From Gari tellinella (taxonomy: Eukaryota; Mollusca; Bivalvia; Cardiida; Psammobiidae), in NCBI GenBank assembly GCA_922989275.2, contig OV277874.1, forward strand, positions 23,858,154-23,922,153: 64,000 bases of DNA, given 5' to 3'. Below, one piece after another: positions 39,410 through 48,920 of the stretch. Under the pieces are notes generated by a model. That model made no database searches. It was not told the DNA's origin and worked only from the letters and a program-made list of their open reading frames with translations. How positions within the stretch are numbered: position 1 is the first letter of the stretch; each line of letters opens with the position of its first letter. Both the position numbers and the translations under genes were made by a program.

Positions 39410-40760
39410 AGCTAGCGATACACACTTACGCACGTGCGTAACATCAATTTGAAAAATGAACAATCAAACATGGCCAAAAGTGGCATTGTAATCGATGGCT
39501 AGGCGGTGGGATGGGGGGTAGACAATAATAATAATAATAATAAAGACTTTATTTAACGAGAGAACTCATTTGGTAAAGACCAATCTTCCATGAGGCCCTC
39601 AACATATATACAGGTACATAAAACAAAAGGCATTTCATACAAAACATTAATGTCGAAGTCTCTCCAACTCCATTTCAGAGCTCACAATTCCATTTCTAAT
39701 TTCCATTTATCTCCCGGGGGAGGACGCCTGGAACCCCACCACTAGGCCTACTTGTCAAGTTCAATATTCAGAAACTCAATAAGTTAGTAACTACAAGGTC
39801 GGCAGCCTAGCTAAAACGTATACATGTAGTGCTACATTACCTCTTGGTTGTGTTAAAATGGAATACCTTGAGCAGAATTAACGGTTCGTCCTAAAACAAT
39901 TATGTATAGATCTGATATAAATGAACTTTCAAAAAAATTAAATGGTTCACAGAAAGTACTCACTATTCAGTGCCACAAAACACAATTCAGAGCTCACGAT
40001 TTCAGTTCTTATTTCCTTTTTTCCCCGGTGTAGGTCAGTCAACATTTGTCAATCTCAAGTTAAAACTACAAAGTCGTTAGGAATATCTCATTAACAGGGC
40101 TGACATTTTCCGAATTTTTCCAAAATATTGTGATTTTTATCCTAGCAGAGGGTAGCAGACTGAAAGTAAAGCAGAGTGTGCATTAAAGCAAATTCTGCTT
40201 TAATTTCAGTCTGCTTTAACTAATCGTTGCTTGGAAAATAGAAGATTTGGAAATCTTAGGAGTTTGCAAGATCAACTTATGGCAGCCCTGCATAAAGAAC
40301 TTTATAATGTCTTATATAAGGGAGCTCTGAACAAACGTGTATTTTATCACACAGATCGTACTCAGTGCCCCCAAACCCTCAAAACACACTCTTCAAAGCT
40401 CACCATTCCAGTTCTAATTTTTCTTTTTTTGTCCGGGGGAGAATCCCCATCCCCAACCTAGCGTTTGTCAAAAACAAGATTCAGAAACTCAAAGTAGATC
40501 TAGAAAACTACAAAGTCAGAAGCCTAAAAAATATATTTAATATGTCTAATAGTAACGGAGCTTTGAAAAAAAAATTGTATGGTCGTATTCAGTGCCCTAA
40601 ATCTCTCCAAACACTCTTCATAGCTCACCATTTCAGTTCTTATTTTTCATTTTTCTCGCGGGGGAGCCTCCCCCCTCACCACCAGGAGGGGGACAGACCT
40701 ACCCCCCCCCCCCCCCCCCAAGATATGTGTAAACATTAATTAAAGTCTGGCTACGCCCAT
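39410..40760. mobile_element. 1.35-kb hAT-like non-autonomous element
   Basis: The ends are TAGGGGCGTAGC and GCTACGCCCAT, inverted. The flanks GCTATAT and GTTATAT are a plausible 7-8 bp target duplication, as hAT elements make (inference). Inside are four loose copies of one block: AGAGCTCACAATTCC or similar, a T-rich stretch, CCGGGGGAG, then CAGAAACTCAA and ACTACAAAGTC, at about 39660, 39970, 40370 and 40600. An AAT repeat (39526) and a C-run of about 18 (40700) are also inside. No transposase is seen. Confidence 0.65.
40095..40290 (+). mobile_element. Family K MITE, nested in the 1.35-kb element
   Basis: CAGGGCTGACATTTTCCGAA to CAACTTATGGCAGCCCTG. The centre is core-2 (GCAGACTGAAAGTAAAGCAG and inverse). 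The ends resemble hAT ends; an 8-bp duplication is not clear. Confidence 0.78.
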
Positions 40761-40865
40761 GTTATATAGCGCCTGTTCTTGGTTTAAACTTTGTGTATAG
40801 CAGTGAGACTGGAAAGGTTTGTTTATGTTTTGTGATTCTCAATTCATTATCAAGTATAGTCTAGC

Positions 40866-41055
40866 TACAGTGGAGAAAACGTTATTATTTCACAATAAGC
40901 GCTTTTCCTATTGCAATAAGTTGGGATACAGATCAGACGCCGGGTAATTCGGCGTCTGATAAGACTCAAAACAGTTTGCCACTCATATTGAAATAAATAG
41001 ATCTAGAAAGAAATTCAAAAAAGTGTAATTTTGTTCACTTCAGTGTTTTGTGTTA
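40866..41055 (-). mobile_element. Family A2 MITE, right end missing
   Basis: TACAGTGGAGAAAACGTTAT, CAATAAGCGCTTTTCC, a good core (CGCCGGGTAATTCGGCGTC) and TTCAGTGTTTTGTGTTATA, where it stops. Confidence 0.75.
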
Positions 41056-41442
41056 TATAAGTTAATGTCAAGGTCAAATTTAGACTGTGAAGGTCATATA
41101 GTGCATTTCAACATGTATGGTTTGTTTATTCTTTACTTATAAAGACTGATTCTGCATTATATTAAGGTGTTTTACCATTTATAATGGTTGTAAGTGTTTT
41201 CCAATAATAGAACAGTGTGTCACTTCTGAACGACTTTTGTTATTTTTTGTCCATTTATTACTACTCGGGAACCATTTTACAGGTGAAAAAAATCCAATTT
41301 GCGCACACACTATCAATGGCGATTTTTAATACATGATAGAACACATCTTAAAGGACCCAAATATGTTAACCGCGTTTCTTTTGCAATTTGTTTTAGGTTT
41401 GGCGAATTTTTCACCTATCTGTCCTGGACTATAAATCAACCT

Positions 41443-41665
41443 ATACAGTAGACATTATTCTTTCATGTCTATAAACGTCATTAAAACGCAATACACTTAT
41501 ACTGTAGAAACTGTTCGTAATGTCATACTATGTATTTTCATATGAGAGGCAAACAGTTTGGAGCCTTATCAGACTCCGGTTTACCTGGCTTAAAACTGTT
41601 TGCACATAATATTATAGTTTAGCGTAAACGCGTTTATTTGGAAAGAACAACGTCTTCTCGTCTCT
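41443..41665 (+). mobile_element. Family A2 MITE, shortened core
   Basis: TACAGTAGACATTATTC, a GTAGAAACTG stretch, then AGGCAAACAGTTTGGAGCC. The loop side is eroded (CAGACTCCGGTTTACCTGGC). The right end is TTTGGAAAGAACAACG to CTTCTCGTCTC. The region 41056-41442 holds no gene. Confidence 0.7.
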
Positions 41666-41688
41666 AGCGTTTTATTGGCATATTAACA

Positions 41689-41906
41689 TTAACCCCATTC
41701 ACTGCTGTGACGTCATCAATTTTAAACATTTGTCGTCTGCTTTTATTCCTCAAATTTAATTTTTAGGTATTTTGATTTAAGAAATATTGAAATGAATGTC
41801 AAACAGTTTGGATCCTGATCAGACGCCGCTTTACGCGGCGTCTGATCAGGATCCAAACTGTTTGCAAATAACTAGTGTACTCGGGGTAAGGCAGTGAAGG
41901 GGTTAA
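41689..41906 (+). mobile_element. Family G MITE (TTAA-type, core-1), complete
   Basis: TTAACCCCATTCACTGC and GCAGTGAAGGGGTTAA are perfect inverted ends. The core is a perfect hairpin (GGATCCTGATCAGACGCCG, loop CTTTACG). AACTAGTGTACTCGGGGTAA lies between the core and the right end. Distinct from B in both halves outside the core. Confidence 0.88.
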
Positions 41907-42101
41907 TGAATAAGGTAGTCTCGTTTGCTCTCGTTTGCTGTCCTTTGCAAATAACATTGCAAAAGTGTATAAAATCACTGTATAATTGAAGAGCTGTCTG
42001 GTACATAGTGATTAATCTTTTTACACGTTTTTGTCTTCAAGTCTAATAATTATTTTATTAACCAGCATGTATTTACGAGGTCGTCGCGAACAGTGATTAA
42101 G

Positions 42102-42546
42102 TTTCTGTCCAGACGGTCATGACATTGTGATAAATGTTTTACCCTCTCGGCGCAGAAGGCGCACACATTAACCCTCTCCCCCACAGAAGCGCCTTTTAGC
42201 GAAAATGATTTATTCCTCCGCTGAAGAAAATAGTTCCAATTGAATCAGTCAAATTATAAATTATAGGGAATAGTTTCTATATTCTAGCACATGATAGCTT
42301 CAAGCAGGCTGAACGTAAAACAGAATGCGCCTTAAAGCGCATTCTGCTTTACTTTGCAGTCTGCTTCAAAAAGGTCACGTATCAACAAAACTAGAAAAGG
42401 GCTATGGGGTAAATACAAATACAAATTTGGAAATCTTAGGATTTTTTATGTCAACTTATGGCAGCCCTGGATAAAGTTTATGTCCAGACAGTCATTACAT
42501 TGTGATAAATGTTTCATCTTCTTGGCGCAGAAGGCGCACACATTAA
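42102..42546. repeat. Direct duplication flanking a D/K insertion
   Basis: CATTGTGATAAATGTTT and GGCGCAGAAGGCGCACACA occur at 42123-42167 and again at 42493-42543. The insertion at 42168-42469 lies between the two copies, at the TTAA ending the first. Confidence 0.7.
42168..42469 (+). mobile_element. Chimeric MITE: family D left end, family K right end
   Basis: The left end TTAACCCTCTCCCCCACAG and GAAGAAAATAGTTCC are D. The centre is an intact core-2 (CAGAATGCGCC, TTAAA, GCGCATTCTG). To its right a D-like GGGCTATGGGGTAA is followed directly by the K end AAATTTGGAAATCTTAGG to ATGGCAGCCCTG. Confidence 0.72.
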
Positions 42547-42652
42547 GTCGACTTTGTAAACAGTTTAGATTCTGATCAGACGCCACGTAACGGTCGGGAT
42601 CAAAACTGTTTGACACTCGATTACATACCCGTCGCTAAGGTTGAAAGCGTTA
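42547..42652 (+). mobile_element. TTAA-type MITE relic with core-1
   Basis: TTTGTAAACAGTTTAGATTC, TGATCAGACGCCACGTAACG, TTTGACACTCGATTAC and GTCGCTAAGGTTGAAAGCG then TTAA. The end recalls E, the core B. A second worn core arm (GTAGTTTGGTGTCTGATCAG) lies at 42731-42768. Confidence 0.55.
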
Positions 42653-42787
42653 AAAAGGCGCAACGCATACATGAATAAATGAAGCACATGAATTATTGTG
42701 AGACTTCTGAAGGTTTTGAATTGATTGGCAAGTAGTTTGGTGTCTGATCAGACGTCAGACGTTTGTATTATAAAACTTGAGTCTGAT

Positions 42788-42970
42788 ACATACACATTAC
42801 CAGTTGACAGTGCGATACAGAGTGATGTATTTAGCTCGAGACGGTTTTGGCGGAAATAGCCGATCTGACGAGCGCCTTGACGCGAGTCTGATCGGTTGTT
42901 TCCGCCAAAAACGTCGAGAGCTAAATGCAACACTTTGTAGCACACTGCCAACTGGTGATGTGTTTATTAT
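42788..42970. repeat. Palindromic element about 180 bp
   Basis: ACACATTACCAGTTGACAGT pairs with ACTGCCAACTGGTGATGTG. The arms continue through ATGTATTTAGCTCGAGACGG and TTTTGGCGGAAATAGCCGAT to the centre GAGCGCCTTGACGCGAGT. Almost the whole element is stem. Confidence 0.8.
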
Positions 42971-43134
42971 ATGCCTTGAATACACACCAGAAACAATTAA
43001 ATAGTTGTTTAAATCATTTTATAGCCAAAATTTATTAGTTATTTGAAGCAGAACAAGATTTTTTGTATGTCACAAAGAATAACGAGGCACTCGTACATGT
43101 ACGTAAATGACGTCACGTCAAATCGAAAGCGACG

Positions 43135-43197
43135 TCAGAGTAAAATACAAAGTGGCTGATACAAGGTGGCTGATACAGACTCTTGTATTTTACTCTG
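43135..43197. repeat. Small hairpin with a 13-bp tandem repeat in the loop
   Basis: CAGAGTAAAATACAA at the left and TTGTATTTTACTCTG at the right are perfect inverses. The loop holds GTGGCTGATACA twice. TGACGTCACGTCA and GACGTCAGAG motifs precede it. Confidence 0.7.
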
Positions 43198-43245
43198 CAC
43201 ATACACGCGGAAACGCTCGATATCATATGAAGGCATATAATAAAA

Positions 43246-43587
43246 TATAGTGTTCCCTCCCTACATCGACTCTCTGAACAGCGATTTCCTCTTTACAACG
43301 ACCCTGTTGCTGGTCCTACAAAAATGCAAATATGTGTAGACTTTTTCGTATTGCTATATCGTCTGCTGTTTCTCTCAAAGTTACATAATATACATTTTGA
43401 CAGAAAAGGGATTAATTATAAGTGACTAACAGCTTGAATCCAGATCAGAGGCCGCGTGACGCGGCGTCTGATCTGAATTCAAGCTGTTTGCAAATGTAAG
43501 CCAATTTCGCCCCCTAACGACTCACTCCGAACAACGCACATATTTTTTGTCTCCCACTCGGTGTCGTTGTAGGGAGGGGGTGCTGTA
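43246..43587 (+). mobile_element. Family C MITE, full length
   Basis: TATAGTGTTCCCTCCCTAC to GTAGGGAGGGGGTGCTGTA. The core is a good hairpin (GAATCCAGATCAGAGGCCG, loop TGACG). ACGACTCACTCCGAACAACG precedes the right end. Confidence 0.87.
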
Positions 43588-43695
43588 CTGGGTTACTTTG
43601 AACGAGTTGTTCTTTCTAATACATCGAATGTAACTGTGGATAAGGTGTTAGAGCTTCGTGTTTCAAGGACACGAGTGCGAGGACTTTTTTTAAAA

Positions 43696-43894
43696 TACAG
43701 TGCTACCTCTCTACAACGACATCCGATGGGAAACAAATATTGTGTGTTTTATTCGGAGGGACAATTTTAAGCAGAGACTGTTGCAGCAATGAAAGCGGTA
43801 AACAGAATTAAATGTCTTGTTTGGGGAAAAGCGGCAACCGTTGTTGTAAGGATGAAATCGTTTTTCGGGGCCGATATAGGGAGGTAGCACTGTT
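43696..43894 (-). mobile_element. Family C MITE with the core deleted
   Basis: TACAGTGCTACCTCTCTACA to CGATATAGGGAGGTAGCACTG. The sequence passes from TTATTCGGAGGGACAATTTT to AAGCAGAGACTGTTGCAGCA, so the core with its neighbours (about 150 bp) is missing. Confidence 0.78.
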
Positions 43895-44158
43895 GTTTCA
43901 ATTTAAGAACTCTTTTAGAAATTCTGAGAACAACGAGATAAAAATTAAATATAATAGGAACGATGTTTTTGTCAAGAATCTTGAAAATTGATTCAAAATT
44001 GGATTATACTTTCAAATTCCCGAACGTATAGAACATTTTCTTAAGCATGTAACGCTTTCCCTTTTTAACTTTATAGCGGTGCTAAAGACCATCAGCAGAT
44101 TAAAGCATTTCGAAAAATGAAGAAATCTTCCGCAGGGAGATTCCTGCTTTATTACATG
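43895..44158. other. No gene or element seen
   Basis: Unique-looking AT-rich DNA. AAAGACCATCAGCAGATTAA near 44085 is possibly a core-2 family scrap, but it is too short to assign. Confidence 0.4.
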
Positions 44159-44512
44159 TAACAGGAATAGGGAATTCTTCCTACGTTCGTTAATATAATA
44201 AGGACATTGTTACAGTGGAGAATGTGTTATTCTTTCCCAATAAATGCGTTTACGCTAAAACTATTATTTGCAGTGCAAACAGTTTGGAGCCAGATCAGAC
44301 GCCGGGTAACCCGGCGTCTGATCAGGCTCCAAACTGTTTGCCACCAAGATAAACAAGAATTATCAGAATTGTTCAAAAGTTGTTCTTTTCTACGTTTTAG
44401 TGCTTTGCGTTTGCGTACGTTTGCGTTTAAACGGGAAAGAATAACAGATTCTCCACTGTAACAGGAATAGGGAATTCTTCCTACGTTCGTTAATATTATA
44501 AGGACATTGTTA
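44159..44512. repeat. 50-bp direct repeat on either side of an A1 copy, spacing exactly 300 bp
   Basis: ACAGGAATAGGGAATTCTTC onward occurs at 44161-44210 and 44461-44510 with one mismatch (at 44196 and 44496). Each copy is bounded by TA. The element occupies the TA between them. Confidence 0.93.
44211..44460 (-). mobile_element. Family A1 MITE, complete, between two flank copies
   Basis: TACAGTGGAGAATGTGTTAT to AACAGATTCTCCACTGTA, core intact. See the surrounding 50-bp repeat. Confidence 0.93.
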
Positions 44513-44551
44513 AATCATAACTTTAAAGACGGTATATTTTGAAATTACATG

Positions 44552-44797
44552 TACAGTGATCCCTCTCTAAAACAACATTCGTTGGGAGACGCAATATATA
44601 TGTGTTGTTCGGAGGGAGTTGTTAAAGGAAGGTACCTAAATATCCTTATAGTAAATTTGCAAACAGTTTGAACCCAGATCAGTGATTGTGGGTGTTGTTC
44701 GGAGGTAGATTTGATCTGGCTTCAAACTGTTTGCAATTGGACTAATGGTTTTAGCATCATCGCGTTTATTCGGAAATAAAACAGTTGTCTCCAATTA
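44552..44797. mobile_element. Chimeric MITE: family C left half, family A right half
   Basis: The left half is C (TACAGTGATCCCTCTCTAAA, TGTTGTTCGGAGGGAGTTG). The left core arm is C-type (GCAAACAGTTTGAACCCAG). The inner stem is replaced by a second C-like scrap (TGTTGTTCGGAGGTAG). The right core arm (GATCTGGCTTCAAACTG) leads into A (TTTGCAATTGGACTAATGG, TTTTAGCATCATCGCG, TTATTCGGAAATAAAAC). Confidence 0.75.
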
Positions 44798-44823
44798 ACC
44801 GTTTGTTAAGAGAATAAATATAG

Positions 44824-44913
44824 TAATCCCTCCCTATTACGACTCCCTGCGAACAACGCACATAATTTTTGTCTCCCATTGGTTGTCGTTGTAGAGAGGG
44901 AACGCTTTATGCG
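44824..44913 (+). mobile_element. Family C right-end fragment
   Basis: ATCCCTCCCTATTACGACTC, GAACAACGCACATAA and GTCGTTGTAGAGAGGGAACG are the C right end. The left two thirds are absent; it lies just after the C/A chimera and may be its displaced right end. Confidence 0.7.
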
Positions 44914-44969
44914 TTAATTTTGTTTTGTATTGTGCTTTTTGCGCCATCAAATTCCAATAACGTACTATG

Positions 44970-45211
44970 TAGAGTGGAGAATCTGTTATTCTTTCCCGTT
45001 TAAACGCAAACGTACGCAAACGCAAAGCACTAAAACGTAGAAAAGAACAACTTGTGGACAATTCTGATAATTCTTGTTTGGCAAACAGTTTGGAGCCGGA
45101 TCAGACGCCGGGTTACCCGGCGTCTGATCTGGCTCCAAACTGTTTGCACTGCAAATAATAGTTTTAGCGTAAACGCGTTTATTGGGAAAGAATAACAGAT
45201 TCTCCAATGTA
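44970..45211 (+). mobile_element. Family A1 MITE, nearly complete
   Basis: TAGAGTGGAGAATCTG to GATTCTCCAATGTA. Eight bases before the core are missing (TTCTTGTTTGGCAAACAG). Core intact. Confidence 0.9.
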
Positions 45212-45212
45212 A

Positions 45213-45455
45213 ATTGGAGAAGACGTCGATATGTTTTCTTGTTTAAACAGAACGACACTTACATGTAAACACTTAAATGTAAACAGTGTCTATTGAAATT
45301 ATTGACGATTTTTATAATTCCGAATGTTAAACAATTCAGTCCTGATACATGTAAGATGCCGAGTTTCCCGGTGCCTAATCTGGCTCCAAACTGATTGTTA
45401 TGGATAATTATGATATTTCATTCACAAGTGCGCTTGTTGAGAAAGGATAACCTTC
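45213..45455 (+). mobile_element. Family A2 MITE, decayed
   Basis: ATTGGAGAAGACGTCGATAT, CTTGTTTAAACAGAACGAC, a worn core (GATGCCGAGTTTCCCGGTGC) and ACAAGTGCGCTTGTTGAG. The right terminus is lost. Confidence 0.6.
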
Positions 45456-45689
45456 CATTAAACGTATCTGTAAACTGTTATCGAAAACAAAAGTGCGCAG
45501 TTATAAAAAATTAAAATGAGTTACCCGGAAAAAAATAAAATATCTGTTAGATGCGTTTTAGTATTAATTTGGCGGGAGACTTGTAATCTTCCTGTCATTC
45601 TACTGAGCTAAATCTTTTAACGAAGCTGTGAGTTGCAGCTCATTACCCAAACAACATCATCTCTGCTGCTTTCAGTGACGAAACATGTT

Positions 45690-45815
45690 CAAATAGTCAT
45701 GCCGATTGCAAAAGGTATGGAGCCTGATCAGACACCGGGTAACCCGGTGTCTGATCTTGCTCCAAACCGTTTGCCTCTCAGATTAAGAATAATTGTCAAT
45801 GCTTTAAAAAAAAAG
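45690..45815 (-). mobile_element. Family A relic, core region only
   Basis: GCCGATTGCAAAAGGTATGG, a complete hairpin (CAGACACCGGGTAACCCGGT) and CTCAGATTAAGAATAATTG. A second A scrap with half a core lies at 45910-45985 (CATTGCAAACAATTTGGAGC). Confidence 0.6.
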
Positions 45816-46085
45816 GTTATTATCAACAGTATTTGCATTGACAGTCGTTCGAAATTTCTGACAGTTTAAAGAATCTGTGAACTTTAACTCATGGACATCC
45901 TTTATGTTGCTAGTCAGTTGATAAAACTTGAAACAACAGTTCCCATTGCAAACAATTTGGAGCCTGGTCGGACGCCGGTTATTGGATATATTGTTTTAAC
46001 ACAATCGCGATTATTGCAAAAGAAACACAACTACCGTACTGCATCTCAGATATTTGTCTATAAAACGATTTCAAGCATTTTCAGA

Positions 46086-46294
46086 TTAGTCCTTTTACTC
46101 GCAATGACGTCATAAAGCGCATTTGCAAACAGTTTTGATCCTGACCAAACGACACCTGTTTGGAAATAACGTCAGTTATATACTTACTTAATCTTACTTT
46201 AAAACGATATTGCAGACAATAATATTAAAGCAGAAAACAACTTTGCGGTGAATGGGTAAAAACCTCACGATAGATTTGATCAGAAAAGGTTTAA
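46086..46294 (+). mobile_element. Family B MITE, core collapsed
   Basis: TTAGTCCTTTTACTCGC, AATGACGTCATAAAGCGC, then a core cut to GATCCTGACCAAACGAC, and the B right half (TTGCAGACAATAATATTAAA, GCAGAAAACAAC) to AGAAAAGGTTTAA. Confidence 0.75.
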
Positions 46295-46295
46295 C

Positions 46296-46743
46296 GCATG
46301 CTTTTTAATTTTTGTTTTCATTATAACCCCTCCTGTCTGTCAGTTGTTTGTTCAAATTGTTTTGGCCAATTTATTCGGAGGTGTTTTGCAATTTCTCCAT
46401 ACCAACTGCATCCAAACGTGTAATTTCCTCAATATATGAAACAAAGAACTGTTCGGTTCTTCTTTTAATTTGAGGCCCTCTTTTATCATTGTTTCCACTC
46501 TGACAATTTGAAATGTTAATCCAAATCACGCTCTCTTTTTGTTCTTCCTAGCAAATTTCCGTAAACTTCAGAGCAACCAATTATTCATGTAAATGTTTTG
46601 TTATAAACAAATACGGTTTGTTGGAAATACAAATAATCTGGTTAATAAGAGCGCTCAACAAAAAGGCATCACTTCGATGTTTACAACATTCGGTAGTTTA
46701 AACAAAATAGTACAGCCTGTTCCTACTCCAGTGAGCATGTTTT
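46296..46743. other. No gene or element seen
   Basis: The region reads as unique sequence with a run of open codons at 46593-46740 that continues into the C and A elements to the right. This is coincidental rather than a gene. Confidence 0.5.
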
Positions 46744-46812
46744 TACAGTGTCCCGTCTCTAGAACAACACCCATTGGGAGACACACAACTGTGTGTTATG
46801 AGGGAGTTATGA

Positions 46813-47062
46813 TACAGTGGAGAATCTGTTATTCTTTCCCAATAAACGCGTTTACGCTAAAATTATTATTTGCAGTGCAAACAGTTTGGAGCCAGATCAG
46901 ACGCCGGGTAACCCGGCGTCTGATCAGGCTCCAAACTGTTTGCCACCAAGATAAACAAGAATTATCAGAATTGTCCAAAAGTTGTTCTTTTCTACGTTTT
47001 AGTGTTTTGCGTTTGCGTACGTTTGCGTTTAAACGGGACAGAATAACAGATTCTCCACTGTA
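46813..47062 (-). mobile_element. Family A1 MITE, complete
   Basis: TACAGTGGAGAATCTG to CAGATTCTCCACTGTA, with intact core and one change near the GCG repeats (CGGGACAGAATAAC). Confidence 0.92.
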
Positions 47063-47104
47063 TGACGTCACTAATGACGTCAGAATAACAGATTCTCCAC
47101 TGTA
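47061..47104. repeat. Extra family A end preceded by doubled TGACGTCA
   Basis: TA, then TGACGTCACTAATGACGTCA, then AGAATAACAGATTCTCC ACTGTA. It continues directly from the right end of the A1 copy. The same 44-bp module, with one base different in the spacer, stands at 15229-15272. Confidence 0.85.
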
Positions 47105-47346
47105 TGATACCTTCGTCTGATCTGAATTCAAGCTGTACATGTTTGTCACTCGTCATTATATTTTTCTGTCACAATTTCCAATATATGACTTTTAGAATAA
47201 CAGCTGACGACGATTTAAAGCATACGATATTGCAGTAATGAAAAGGCTTGATATAATCGTCGTGTTTGGTAAACGGTGACAAGTGTAGTTGTAAGGAGGA
47301 AATTGTTGCCATTGTAGGGAGAGAGCAATGTATTTGATATTAGTAT

Positions 47347-47628
47347 TACAGCGTTCCCTCTCCGTACAACGACTCCCTCCTTACAACGATATTCGCCGTT
47401 GTTCCTACGAAAAATATGGTTTATGCTTGCACTGATGCATCATCAGCTACTTAGAATTGTTGTAGGTTGTTTTTGATACAAAAATGGCATTTTACAGAAT
47501 AAAACATAATGGCAAATGACAAAAAGCTTGAATCCAGATCAGACGCCGCGTAACGCGGTGTCTGATCTGCATTCGAGCTGTTTGCAAATGTTTACCAAGT
47601 TCCTTCCCTATAACGACTCCCTCCAATC
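47347..47628 (+). mobile_element. Family C MITE, right end missing
   Basis: TACAGCGTTCCCTCTCCGTA, ACGACTCCCTCCTTACAACG, an intact core at 47521-47585 (GAATCCAGATCAGACGCCG, loop CGTAACG), and ACGACTCCCTCCAATCAA, where it stops. The region 47629-47919 shows no gene. Confidence 0.8.
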
Positions 47629-47919
47629 AATTTTACCAGATCTACGGTTTTTATTATTATGCAGCACTAACACTCATATGAACAGAACGTGAGAACAAAA
47701 CATAACTAGACAAAAGGTTGATAATGATTTTGCATTTTTTCTTCATTTAAGAGCTCAAAACACGTGGCGAAAGTCTAGTGGATTTGACAGTTGTTCTTTG
47801 CCTATAAAGGAATCATTCTGTGCAGATATTTACATAAATTTGCATACACAGCAATATTTTAGTCATGTATGCTTTACTATCGGCATTTACATGTTAATTC
47901 TTGGTATCGTGTGTCATGG

Positions 47920-48139
47920 TACAGTGGAGAAAACGTTATTCTTTCCCGTTTAAACGCTAACGAAACGCAACGCAAAACACTAAAATTTAGAAAAGGACAA
48001 CTTTTTGACAATTCTGTCTTTTCATTTTTATCCGAGTGGGTTACCCGGCGTCTGATCTGGCTCCAAACTGTTTGCATTTTAAATAACAGTTTTAGCGTAA
48101 ACGCGTTTATTGGGAAAGAATAACGTTTTCTCCACTGTA
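47920..48139 (+). mobile_element. Family A2 MITE lacking the left core arm
   Basis: TACAGTGGAGAAAACGTTAT to AACGTTTTCTCCACTGTA, perfectly matched ends. TATCCGAGTGGG joins directly to TTACCCGGCGTCTGATC. The left arm is deleted between GG and GGG at the loop. Confidence 0.9.
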
Positions 48140-48199
48140 GTACCATTGTCGATGTGCGTGATATTCCTGAAGGCTTTTCCATCCCACTCATGTGCTACA

Positions 48200-48449
48200 T
48201 ACAGTGGAGAATCTGTTATTCTTCCCCGTTTAAACGCAAACGTACGCAAACGCAAAGCACTAACACGTAGAAAATTGCAACTTTTGGACAATTCTGATCA
48301 TTCATGTTTATCGTGGTGGCAAACAGTTTGGAGCCTGATCAGACGCCGGGTTTCCCGGCGTCTGATCTGGCTCCAAACTGTTTGCACTGCAAATAATAGT
48401 TTTAGCGTAAACGCGTTTATTGGGAAAAAATACCAGATTCTCCACTGTA
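48200..48449 (+). mobile_element. Family A1 MITE, complete
   Basis: TACAGTGGAGAATCTG to CAGATTCTCCACTGTA. The loop reads GGGTTTCCC and the spacer has AACACGTAGAAAATTGC, close to the copy at 58745 (AACACGTAGAAAATAAC). Confidence 0.92.
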
Positions 48450-48675
48450 TATGAAAATATTATTCTTTCTCAATAAAAATGTTTACACTAAAACTATTAT
48501 TTCCATTGCAAACAGGTCGAAGCCTGAACAGACGCCAGGTAACCCGGTGTCAAATCAGGCTCCAAACTGTTTGTCACTCAGATTAAAATAATTAGTCAGA
48601 ATTGTCAAGTAGTTGTAAATCGTCATGTTTTATCGCAATGCGTTTCAGTTTAGTTTTTCCGATTTTTACAGGTGA
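48450..48675 (-). mobile_element. Family A2 MITE, worn
   Basis: ATATTATTCTTTCTCAATAA, core CAGACGCCAGGTAACCCGG and TCGCAATGCGTTTCAGTTTA. Both termini are eroded. Confidence 0.7.
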
Positions 48676-48920
48676 TCAGTACATGTACCAAGACTTCGTA
48701 TATAGAATTCATGTTTGAAACAATATAACACTTATAAAGCTTTTACCAAAAAGTGACACTAACTTTATAATGGTTACATTAGTTCATAACCATAAAAGAA
48801 AATAAATTTTAATATTCTTGTGAGGACAGTACTAAACAAGATAATATTTATTCGAAAGGGCTTAAGGTTTACAGTCCCTATTGAGATTCGCCGATGTAGG
48901 TTAATATAGGTATTCTACAT

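Larger units (their letters stand above)
46744..47332 (-). mobile_element. Family C MITE split by an A1 insertion and an extra A end
   Basis: TACAGTGTCCCGTCTCTAG to TAGGGAGAGAGCAATGTA. The C sequence breaks at GAGGGAGTTATGA and resumes at TGATACCTTCGTCTGATCTG, so the left core arm of C is missing. Confidence 0.82.

Noticed and set aside
42777..43004. Overlapping open frames on both strands of the palindrome at 42788
   Set aside because: Both are forced by the self-complementary sequence; no protein family is recognisable.
46593..47120. The 175-codon open frame
   Set aside because: It runs from unique DNA into a C end and an A1 copy and reads the palindrome as protein. It is a chance fusion of open frames, with no independent protein similarity.
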